A program made the translations under genes and the position numbers. The notes below the pieces were generated by a model. That model ran no database searches. It had not been told where the DNA came from and worked only from the letters and a program-made list of their open reading frames with translations. This document shows, in pieces, positions 42,073 through 48,794 of a stretch of DNA of 48,794 nucleotides (positions within the stretch are counted from its first letter, which is position 1; each line of letters starts with the position of its first letter). This stretch comes from Clostridia bacterium (GTDB lineage Bacteria > Bacillota > Clostridia > Oscillospirales > CAG-272), in the NCBI GenBank assembly GCA_017397175.1, contig JAFQKA010000028.1:1-48794 (forward strand), written 5' to 3'.

Positions 42073-43922
42073 GTTTCTATCCCCGCAAACTGATTACTGT
42101 ACAGCTTTGCATACTCGCCGTTCAAGGCAAGAAGCTCCTCATGACTTCCGCTTTCGGCAATTTCTCCATCGTGCAGTACCACGATTACGTCCGCGTCGCG
42201 GATCGTGGAAAGGCGGTGGGCAATAACAAGAGAGGTGCGGTTTTTCATGAGGTTCAGCATAGCTTGCTGAATGTTCATCTCGGTTCGGGTGTCAACAGAC
42301 GACGTCGCCTCGTCTAAAATGAGGATTTTGGGGTCTGCCAGCACGGCGCGGGCAATAGAGAGAAGCTGTCTCTGTCCCTGGGACAGATTTGATCCCGATT
42401 CTGCCAGTTCGGTATCATACCCATCGGGCAGACGATCTATAAACTCGGACGCGCGCGAGGTCTCGGCCGCGCGGCGGATAGCTTCCTCCGATGCATCAAG
42501 ATTTCCATAACGGATATTGGTGCGAAGATCATCGCAGAAAAGAACCGTGTCCTGTAAAACTATGGCAATCGCATGGCGCAGATCGTCCTTGGGGATCTTT
42601 GTTATATCCTTGCCGTCGATAGTTATTCTTCCGCTGTCAAGTTCGTAAAATCTGGTCAGCAGATTCACTATCGTCGTCTTTCCCGAGCCCGTAGCGCCAA
42701 CAAGCGCCACCTTCTGACCTGCCTTCACCGAGAGACTGAGATTCTTTATAACGGGACTTCCCTCCTCGTATGAGAAGGTAATATTTTCAAACTCGATAGC
42801 ACCGGTAATGCTGTCAATGTCGATCTTATCCTTACCCTCGTCCACCTCGTTTTCACTATCCATTATCTCAAAAATTCGCTCGGCACCTGCCAGCGCCGTC
42901 AAAATAGCAGAATATTGATTTGCGATCTGATTTATGGGGTGGGTGAATTTCTTTGAATACTGAAGCATAGCCTGGATACTTCCGATAGTGATCCCCTTTG
43001 TCCTGTTCAGTATCAATACACCTCCAAAGGCTGCAATAAGAACATACTGGAAATTACCAAGGAAATTCATAATGGGTCCCATGACAGAACCCCAGACTCT
43101 GGCGGAGATGCTGTTTTTCCTCAGCTTATCGCTGACACCGTTGAAGTTTTCCACCACCTCGTCCTCTTTCCCGTATGCCACAACGGTCTTATAGGAGGTG
43201 ACCATCTCCTCAACCTGTCCGTTGATCTCGCCCAGATACTTCTGCTGCCGCACAAAATACTTTCGCATGAATTTGCCGAGCTTGGCGGAAACCGTTATTG
43301 TGATCGGGATAGTGAGGATCGCCACGAGAGTCAGCTGCCAGCTGTAATAGATCATGAAGGCAAGTGCGCCGACCAGGGTCAGAACGCTTGAAAACAGCAT
43401 GGTGATCGACTGGGATACGGCGTTTGAAACGTTCTCAACGTCGTTGGTCATTCTCGACATGATATCGCCGTGCTTATGACGGTCGGTGTAACTTATAGGA
43501 AGACGCGAGATCTTTTCAAAAAGGTCTGCACGCATGGTAAAAACGGTTGCCTGTGACAGCTTTGCCGAAAGAAGTCCCTGGCAGAGATAAAGAACAGCGT
43601 TGCAGGCAAAGGTGATTGCCATGACTGCAAGATAAAAGCTCAGCTTTTTGAAATCTATTGAAAGGTTGTCTTCGTCCAGTGTTATGGTGTCGATGGCTTT
43701 TTGCTGGAAGAAGGGACCAAGCAGATCGACTACGGTAACCGCCAACATGATAACAAGCAGGGTTATAAGGATATACTTGTTTTTTCCGATATACCCAAGA
43801 AGTCTTTTAATGGTCTTCTTCATGTCCTTTGGCTTTTGGACGTTCATTCGGGCGCCCATAGGTCCACCGGGACCGCGTCCGGGACGAAGCTCCATTTGAG
43901 GCGCGGGAGGTCTCTTATTCAT
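42069..43922 (-). CDS. ABC exporter half-transporter, canonical-site subunit
   Basis: 617 residues, permease (six helices, about 35-320) fused to an ATPase. Walker A is GATGSGKTT, the signature is LSQGQRQ, and Walker B ends LILDEATSSVD with the catalytic Glu present. The signature deviates from LSGGQ, as in the TM288/BmrD type of heterodimeric multidrug exporters. It begins inside the end of the partner gene (8-nt overlap) after GGAGGTGAG. An N-terminal Pro/Arg/Gly-rich tail precedes the first helix. Confidence 0.93.
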   Translation of the reverse strand: MNKRPPAPQMELRPGRGPGGPMGARMNVQKPKDMKKTIKRLLGYIGKNKYILITLLVIMLAVTVVDLLGPFFQQKAIDTITLDEDNLSIDFKKLSFYLAVMAITFACNAVLYLCQGLLSAKLSQATVFTMRADLFEKISRLPISYTDRHKHGDIMSRMTNDVENVSNAVSQSITMLFSSVLTLVGALAFMIYYSWQLTLVAILTIPITITVSAKLGKFMRKYFVRQQKYLGEINGQVEEMVTSYKTVVAYGKEDEVVENFNGVSDKLRKNSISARVWGSVMGPIMNFLGNFQYVLIAAFGGVLILNRTKGITIGSIQAMLQYSKKFTHPINQIANQYSAILTALAGAERIFEIMDSENEVDEGKDKIDIDSITGAIEFENITFSYEEGSPVIKNLSLSVKAGQKVALVGATGSGKTTIVNLLTRFYELDSGRITIDGKDITKIPKDDLRHAIAIVLQDTVLFCDDLRTNIRYGNLDASEEAIRRAAETSRASEFIDRLPDGYDTELAESGSNLSQGQRQLLSIARAVLADPKILILDEATSSVDTRTEMNIQQAMLNLMKNRTSLVIAHRLSTIRDADVIVVLHDGEIAESGSHEELLALNGEYAKLYSNQFAGIET

Positions 43923-45723
43923 TTATCTCACCTCCGTTCCTCATCTGGGAATCGTATATGTCCCTGTAAGTCGCGCTTGTCTTCATCAGCACGTCATGGG
44001 GAGCGCAAGCGCTGATAGTGCCGTTTTCAATAACGGCAATACGGTCGGCATTCTTTACCGACGCGATACGCTGAGCTATCATGATGACGGTGGTATCCTT
44101 CATTTTTTCCTCAAGTCCGGCGCGGAGCTTACTTTCGGTCGCCAGGTCAAGAGCAGAGGTAGCATCGTCTAAAATGAGAATTTCCGGCTTTCTCGCCAGC
44201 GCCCGCGCAACAGAAAGCCGTTGCTTCTGACCGCCGCTGAGAGATGCACCCTTTTCGGCTATAAAGTCATCAAATCCATCGTCTCGGTCCTCGATAAATT
44301 CCATTGCCTGTGCGGTCTCGGCGGCATCTCGAATCTCGGCCTGAGTTGCCGTCTTATTGCCCCATCGGATATTGTTTGCAATGGTATCCGAGAAAAGCTC
44401 GCTCTTTTGCATAACGTATCCGATCTTTGCGCGGAGTGCTTTGAGATCGTAGTCACGAACGGGAACGCCGTCGATCGTGACCGTGCCCTCATCAGCGTCA
44501 TAAAAGCGCGGAATAAGGTTTACAAGAGAGGTCTTGCCGCAACCTGTTGACCCTATGATCGCAAGTGTCTCGCCGCGCTTGACCTCAAGGTTTATGTCAT
44601 GCAGGACGGGACGACCCGTGGTACCGGGATATCTGAAGCTGACGTCTTTGAACGAAACCATGACATCGCTTCCCTCGCCCGTCTTATCTCCTCCGACGAT
44701 GCAAGGTTCGCAGTCCATTATCTCATTTATTCTTCTGCCCGAAGCGATGGCGCGAGAGATGGATTGGAACATCATTGTTACCATCATAATAGACATGATG
44801 ACCTGCGTAACGTATGTAATCGCCGCCATGGTAGTTCCCACGGTCATACCCGCAACTCCGTTTTTTATCGAAATTCCGCTGAGCAGGATTATGGCGATAA
44901 TCGCAAAATTCTGAATAATATTGAGCACGGGCGTGATAACAGCCATCATCTTCAAGACCTTGTAGTTTATATCCCGAAGCTCACCGTTTGCACACGCGAA
45001 GCGGTCTGTTTCGTAGTCCTCACGCACGTATGCTTTGACCACCCGCGCACCGCTTACGTTTTCCTGCACCACGGCGTTGACGCGGTCGAGCTTTTTCTGA
45101 ACGATACTATGCATAGGTATCGTTTTCGACAAAACGATGATAAGCGTACCGAGAAGCAAAGGCAGAGAGCAAAGAAGCACCACTCCGAATTTTACGTTCA
45201 AGCGAACGAGCATTACAGTACCGCCGATAAGGAACATAGGCGAGCGCACGCACATACGTAAAACCATCTCCACAAGCTCAATAAGCATGGCTATGTCGTT
45301 GGTCATTCTTGTTACGAGCGAGCCTGTTGTGAACTTATCGGTCTGCTCGATAGAAAGAGACATTACACGTCTGTAAGCATCGCGGCGAAGGTCGTGACCA
45401 AAGCCTTGCGCGGCAGTTGACGCGGTATAGGCGCAGAATGTGCCGAAAAATCCGCCAACCAAAGTAATAAGCAACATCAGAACACCAAAGGTGATGATGA
45501 TCTTTATACGGGTAATTCCGTCAGGGCCGTAAAGACTTTTCATTATCCAGTAGGCAACGCCCGATTCCTTTATTTTTTCAAGTCCGTTTTCAAGGATTCC
45601 GTAGTCCACGATAAAGGACATCAAAAAAGGCAGGCACAGGTCTGCGCACACCTCGCACATCATCATAAGAGGTGAAATAATCGAATAAAACCAATATGGC
45701 TTTAAATATTTTGTAAGCTTCAC
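43915..45723 (-). CDS. ABC exporter half-transporter, degenerate-site subunit
   Basis: 602 residues, permease plus ATPase. Walker A is GSTGCGKTS, the signature is LSGGQKQ, and Walker B ends LILDDATSALD: the catalytic Glu is replaced by Asp. This is the mark of the degenerate-site partner in heterodimers such as TM287 or BmrC. It completes a pair with the downstream gene. Its ATG overlaps marR by 4 nt, so expression follows the repressor. Confidence 0.93.
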   Translation of the reverse strand: MKLTKYLKPYWFYSIISPLMMMCEVCADLCLPFLMSFIVDYGILENGLEKIKESGVAYWIMKSLYGPDGITRIKIIITFGVLMLLITLVGGFFGTFCAYTASTAAQGFGHDLRRDAYRRVMSLSIEQTDKFTTGSLVTRMTNDIAMLIELVEMVLRMCVRSPMFLIGGTVMLVRLNVKFGVVLLCSLPLLLGTLIIVLSKTIPMHSIVQKKLDRVNAVVQENVSGARVVKAYVREDYETDRFACANGELRDINYKVLKMMAVITPVLNIIQNFAIIAIILLSGISIKNGVAGMTVGTTMAAITYVTQVIMSIMMVTMMFQSISRAIASGRRINEIMDCEPCIVGGDKTGEGSDVMVSFKDVSFRYPGTTGRPVLHDINLEVKRGETLAIIGSTGCGKTSLVNLIPRFYDADEGTVTIDGVPVRDYDLKALRAKIGYVMQKSELFSDTIANNIRWGNKTATQAEIRDAAETAQAMEFIEDRDDGFDDFIAEKGASLSGGQKQRLSVARALARKPEILILDDATSALDLATESKLRAGLEEKMKDTTVIMIAQRIASVKNADRIAVIENGTISACAPHDVLMKTSATYRDIYDSQMRNGGEINE

Positions 45724-46187
45724 TTTTTATCTACCTCTTCGATCATATTTTTTCTCATTTTCAGCAAAATTTCGGTGACCGTCCGTATCTCTTCCTCGCT
45801 CAAACCACGCATCACCGAGCGGTCGATAGATTGGAGTGCCTCAAAATTTTCGCGGTTGAATTCCTTGCCCTTTTCGGTCAGATAGACCTTTGAAACACGC
45901 ATATCCGAAATACTCTGTTCCCTCCTGACCATTCCCATACTCTCAAGCTTTTTAAGATCAAGACTGACCGTGGGCGCTTTAAGATGGGTCATTTCGGTCA
46001 ATTCCACCTGGCTGAGTCCGTCGCGGCGTGCCAGGCGCATAAGAATTACTCGGCAGCTATGCTGTATATATGAGGATTCTGCGATCTTTCTCGCTTTAAA
46101 ATCAAACATTCTGGAAATGCTGTTAAGTATCATAACCGGGTTTTCCTGCGGAAAGGCCGATTCGTTTTTTATCTCTTTTTCTTCCAT
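45720..46187 (-). CDS. MarR-family transcriptional regulator
   Basis: 155 residues from ATG 46185-46187 after AAAGGAG. The winged-helix core is SQVELTEMTHLKAPTVSLDLKKLESMGMVRREQSISDMRVSKVYLTEKG, giving recognition helix, then the wing with DMR. It probably represses its own operon and is released by a small molecule. The palindrome GTTTGCAAAC at the transcription start is the likely binding site. Confidence 0.95.
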   Translation of the reverse strand: MEEKEIKNESAFPQENPVMILNSISRMFDFKARKIAESSYIQHSCRVILMRLARRDGLSQVELTEMTHLKAPTVSLDLKKLESMGMVRREQSISDMRVSKVYLTEKGKEFNRENFEALQSIDRSVMRGLSEEEIRTVTEILLKMRKNMIEEVDKK

Positions 46188-46215
46188 TATTTTCTCCTTT
46201 CGATGGATTTGGTTT

Positions 46216-46225
46216 GTTTGCAAAC
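46216..46225. promoter_or_regulatory. Candidate MarR operator
   Basis: The 10-bp palindrome GTTTGCAAAC lies just downstream of the -10 box, in a context typical of MarR sites (TTAGTTTGCAAAC on the minus strand). Confidence 0.7.
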
Positions 46226-46227
46226 TA

Positions 46228-46255
46228 ATTATATCATTTTTTTCTTTTTTTTCAA
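46228..46255 (-). promoter_or_regulatory. Promoter of the marR-ABC operon
   Basis: Minus strand TTGAAA (46250-46255), 16 nt, TATAAT (46228-46233). Confidence 0.8.
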
Positions 46256-46378
46256 TAGTAAATCGGAATCTTAACAGTTTTTTTACATCAAAATATGGCT
46301 ACAGCATAATATTTTGCAACACATTAAAAAAGAAAATCCGAGCAAATTATTAAAGGACGGAAAAAAGGAAATAAGGGT

Positions 46379-47575
46379 ATGAAAATGCAGACAAAAATAG
46401 TTAATTTTTTTACACGCGCGACGGTCTTTCTTGCGGCACTCGCCTGTGTGTTACTGGGTTCCTTCAATTTAATAATACCATCCTCCATCTCGTGCTACAA
46501 GGGTGACGCACCACGCAAGCTGCCGATGACCGAGCTTGAATTCCACTCATCTCTGCCCGCTATGGCCGACGAAAACGGAGTTGTACGAGCAAAAGCCACG
46601 GCAAAGATCGGCGGTGTTATCCCGCTCAAGGAAATTTCGGTAAATTATTACGACAAGACCTCCTTTTACGTAGGCGGATTTCCTTTTGGAATAAGGTTTA
46701 AGACCGACGGCGTTGTGGTGGTCGGTTTCGGAGACGTTGAGACCGAATCGGGTAAGGAAAATCCAGCTTACAACGCGGGGATACGTGAAAACGACGTGAT
46801 CTTAAAAACAAACGGACAGGAAATAAAAAGCGCCGCGGAGCTGACCGACACCGTTGGACGCTCAAACGGACAGGAGATCACCTTGACCTGCCGTCGGGAT
46901 GGCACGGAATTCACGGTCAGTCTGAAGCCCGTGCGTTCTCTTGACGGAAACTTCAAAACGGGAATGTGGATAAAGGACAGCGGCGCGGGAATTGGTACGG
47001 TCACCTATATAAATCCCACAGACCTGAGCTTCGGCGGTCTTGGTCACGGAATTTGCGACGGTGCAACGGGCAACGTGATCCCAATGACGCGCGGGGACGC
47101 CACAACAGTGAAGCTGAACGGCATTGAAAAGGGACTTCCCGGCACTCCGGGAGAGCTGAAAGGAAGTCTGACGCAGGACAGATGCGGAACGGTTCTGCAA
47201 AACACGGTCTGCGGTGTTTTCGGAGTGTTTGACAGGCTTCCCTCTCAAGCAAACGACCTTTACAAAATTGGGCTTCGGGGTGAAGTTCACGAGGGTGACG
47301 CCACAATTCTGACCACCCTTGACGGAGAGGGTCGGCAGGCATACAGCGCAAAGATCTCGGCCGTTTCAAAGGACAGCAAGTCAAATAAATGCTTCACAGT
47401 CAGAATAACCGACGAAAGGCTTATTGAAAAAACCGGCGGCATAATACAGGGCATGAGCGGCTCGCCCATAATTCAGGACGGCAAGCTCATCGGGGCCATA
47501 ACTCACGTCATGATAAACGATCCCGTGGTGGGTTACGGAATATTTATTGAAAATATGCTGGAGAATGCGCGGTAA
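46379..47575 (+). CDS. spoIVB: SpoIVB serine peptidase
   Basis: 398 residues. One N-terminal membrane helix (about 13-35), then a PDZ domain (about 105-190: NPAYNAGIRENDVILKTNGQEI), then the S55 peptidase domain with His in GLGHGICD and Ser in GMSGSPI. SpoIVB is secreted from the forespore and triggers processing of pro-sigma-K in Bacillus. The start is uncertain: ATG 46379 or ATG 46385; the AAGGG site favours the second. No clear sigma-F or sigma-G promoter was confirmed. Confidence 0.95.
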   Translation: MKMQTKIVNFFTRATVFLAALACVLLGSFNLIIPSSISCYKGDAPRKLPMTELEFHSSLPAMADENGVVRAKATAKIGGVIPLKEISVNYYDKTSFYVGGFPFGIRFKTDGVVVVGFGDVETESGKENPAYNAGIRENDVILKTNGQEIKSAAELTDTVGRSNGQEITLTCRRDGTEFTVSLKPVRSLDGNFKTGMWIKDSGAGIGTVTYINPTDLSFGGLGHGICDGATGNVIPMTRGDATTVKLNGIEKGLPGTPGELKGSLTQDRCGTVLQNTVCGVFGVFDRLPSQANDLYKIGLRGEVHEGDATILTTLDGEGRQAYSAKISAVSKDSKSNKCFTVRITDERLIEKTGGIIQGMSGSPIIQDGKLIGAITHVMINDPVVGYGIFIENMLENAR

Positions 47576-47593
47576 ACAGGCGAAAATGATCTC

Positions 47594-47624
47594 AAAAAGC
47601 ACACGGAAAACCGTGTGCTTTTTA
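47594..47624 (+). terminator. Terminator of spoIVB
   Basis: AAAAAGCACACGG/CCGTGTGCTTTTT with an AAAA loop. Confidence 0.92.
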
Positions 47625-47668
47625 TGCTTTTTGACATTTTATCTATATAAAAACAAATGATTTTCAAC

Positions 47669-47684
47669 ATAGGTATTTACCTAT
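47669..47684. promoter_or_regulatory. Palindrome over the -35 box of the YeiH-type gene
   Basis: ATAGGTATTTACCTAT is a perfect 7-bp inverted repeat with a 2-bp centre. It covers the TTTACC -35 box, so it is a candidate repressor site. Confidence 0.55.
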
Positions 47685-47704
47685 CTCCTTTTTTGTGATA
47701 TAAT
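47676..47704 (+). promoter_or_regulatory. Promoter of the YeiH-type gene
   Basis: TTTACC (47676-47681), 17 nt, TATAAT (47699-47704), 33 nt before the start codon. Confidence 0.75.
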
Positions 47705-47736
47705 ACGGTAAATGATAAAAACACAGGAGAGACATC

Positions 47737-48762
47737 ATGGAATCAAAAACAAAAAAACACCTTTTATTTATTGCGGGAGTCCTCGTCTGCTTTGCAGTTG
47801 CCGGATTATCCGTTTTCGTAGAAAAACTTATCCCGGGAGACATATTGGGAGCCTCGATCATCGCGCTTTTTATGGGCACGATCATAAACAGCTTTTTTCA
47901 CCCCTCGTGGATTAAGCCCGCTTTGAAATTCGTTTCAAAAAAGATTTTGAAGCTTGCAATTATTCTGCTTGGCGCTTCCCTGTCCGTGAATGTTATCATG
48001 AACGTAGGCAAGATGACCTTCTTTGTTATGATCTTCACCTTTGCCATGTGCTTTGGAGGCGGATATTTTATCCGCAAAATTTTCAGACTCAACTGGAAGC
48101 TGAGCAATCTTATTTCCGCGGGAACGGGAATCTGCGGCGGCTCCGCCGTGGCGGCCATTGCGCCCGTTATCGACGCAGAAGACAAAGATATTGCATTTGC
48201 CATGTCCTCGACCTTCCTTTTTGACATGGTAATGGTGGCACTGTATCCTATTATGGGCAGGCTTCTCGGTATGACCGATATAGCTTACGGAATCTGGTCG
48301 GGAACCTCTGTGAACGACACTGCCAGCGTTGTTGCATCGGGCTACGCTTTTTCCGAGGCGGCAGGAGACTTTGCCACCATGGTAAAGCTCACTCGAACCA
48401 TTGCAATTATCCCTACCGTTTTGGTTTTTGCGTACATCGGTACACGTATAAAGCGCCGTGAGCTGCAAAATTCAAGCGGAGATAAAAAGGTGAATATTTT
48501 CAAGGTGATTCCCTGGTTTATCGCGGGATTTCTCGCTCTGGCGATCTTCAACAGCGTCGGTCTGATTCCCGCCGCCGTTTCGGGCGTAATGAAGACAGCA
48601 AGCAAATTTCTTATGGTAACGGCTCTTGCCGCCATAGGTCTCGGAACAAGCATAACAGATTTCAAAAAAGCAGGCTTTGCACCCATGCTTTACGGAATTA
48701 CCATCGATACACTTGTCACCTTGACTGCTCTTGCAGTTATTTGGTGCATGGGAATGATGTAA
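47737..48762 (+). CDS. YeiH-family putative sulfate exporter
   Basis: 341 residues in about ten membrane helices, start after AGGAG. The conserved family motif GTGICGGSAVAAIAPVI is at about 128-144, followed by GIWSGTSVNDTASVVASG. The family is annotated as putative sulfate exporters (PSE); transport substrates are mostly untested. It is monocistronic with a promoter-overlapping palindrome; the usual divergent LysR regulator gene is not in the window. Confidence 0.93.
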   Translation: MESKTKKHLLFIAGVLVCFAVAGLSVFVEKLIPGDILGASIIALFMGTIINSFFHPSWIKPALKFVSKKILKLAIILLGASLSVNVIMNVGKMTFFVMIFTFAMCFGGGYFIRKIFRLNWKLSNLISAGTGICGGSAVAAIAPVIDAEDKDIAFAMSSTFLFDMVMVALYPIMGRLLGMTDIAYGIWSGTSVNDTASVVASGYAFSEAAGDFATMVKLTRTIAIIPTVLVFAYIGTRIKRRELQNSSGDKKVNIFKVIPWFIAGFLALAIFNSVGLIPAAVSGVMKTASKFLMVTALAAIGLGTSITDFKKAGFAPMLYGITIDTLVTLTALAVIWCMGMM

Positions 48763-48769
48763 CAAAAAA

Positions 48770-48794
48770 GCGATTTTGCCGCAAGCAAAATCGC
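48770..48794 (+). terminator. Terminator of the YeiH-type gene (cut by window end)
   Basis: GCGATTTTGC/GCAAAATCGC with a CGCAA loop; the expected T run lies beyond the window. Confidence 0.75.

Noticed and set aside
44599..45261. 220-codon plus-strand frame in the ABC exporter gene
   Set aside because: Shadow frame with biased His/Arg composition over a canonical ABC permease-ATPase.
1..48794. Insertion sequences, prophage genes, rRNA or a replication origin
   Set aside because: No transposase, integrase, phage structural, rRNA or dnaA-box signals were recognised.

Overview
The window (about 48.8 kb) is a chromosomal segment of an endospore-forming anaerobic member of the Clostridia. The evidence is a set of sporulation genes (spoVB-like, yabP, yabQ, spoIVB), a class I fumarase subunit, oxygen-independent HemZ, a T-box leader and a yybP-ykoY-type riboswitch, and many near-consensus sigma-A promoters (TTGACA, 16-17 nt, TATAAT). 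I cannot name a genus. TGA is a normal stop here (fumA, yabP, hup, the first araC and others end in TGA).

Layout. 1-1348: 3' part missing, minus-strand zinc-ribbon membrane protein with its own promoter. 1534-4197: sigma-A promoter, T-box leader with terminator, and a XRE-cupin-AMP-ligase fusion; I read the specifier codon as AUC (Ile). 4230-9860: minus-strand operon of a medium-chain dehydrogenase broken by an in-frame TGA, a Gfo/Idh oxidoreductase, an SDR, a quinone-reductase-like MDR, an EamA transporter and a DUF89 protein. 10007-13682: divergent AraC regulator followed at once by trkA and trkH. 13721-14052: 141-bp repeat array next to a tRNA(CAU) gene. 14233-16055: TIM-barrel isomerase-like and SGNH hydrolase genes. 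16168-17804: promoter, Mn2+-type riboswitch with terminator, and a flotillin-like SPFH gene. 17842-20312: Nudix, class-A beta-lactamase-like lipoprotein and fumarase alpha subunit.

20391-35490 is a long minus-strand run: dacA, cdaR, FAD-dependent oxidoreductase, rseC-like, recJ, relA, dtd, hemZ, spoVB-like, mazG, hup, yabO, yabP, yabQ, divIC. It joins c-di-AMP and (p)ppGpp signalling genes to the conserved yab sporulation/division block. 35628-36161: cohesin-like lipoprotein. 36375-41278: plus-strand AraC, SDR, galactonate-dehydratase-like enzyme, KDPG-type aldolase and GH39-like glycosidase, read as an oxidative sugar route. 41311-46187: MarR, two half ABC exporters and an uncharacterised protein, all overlapping. 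46379-47575: spoIVB. 47737-48762: YeiH-type transporter.

The most interesting points are the Ile-type T-box in front of an acyl-CoA ligase, the yybP-ykoY riboswitch in front of a flotillin, the structured 141-bp repeats beside a tRNA, the split dehydrogenase with a possible restart site, and an uncharacterised protein translationally coupled to an ABC exporter. No insertion sequence, phage gene, CRISPR array or rRNA was seen.
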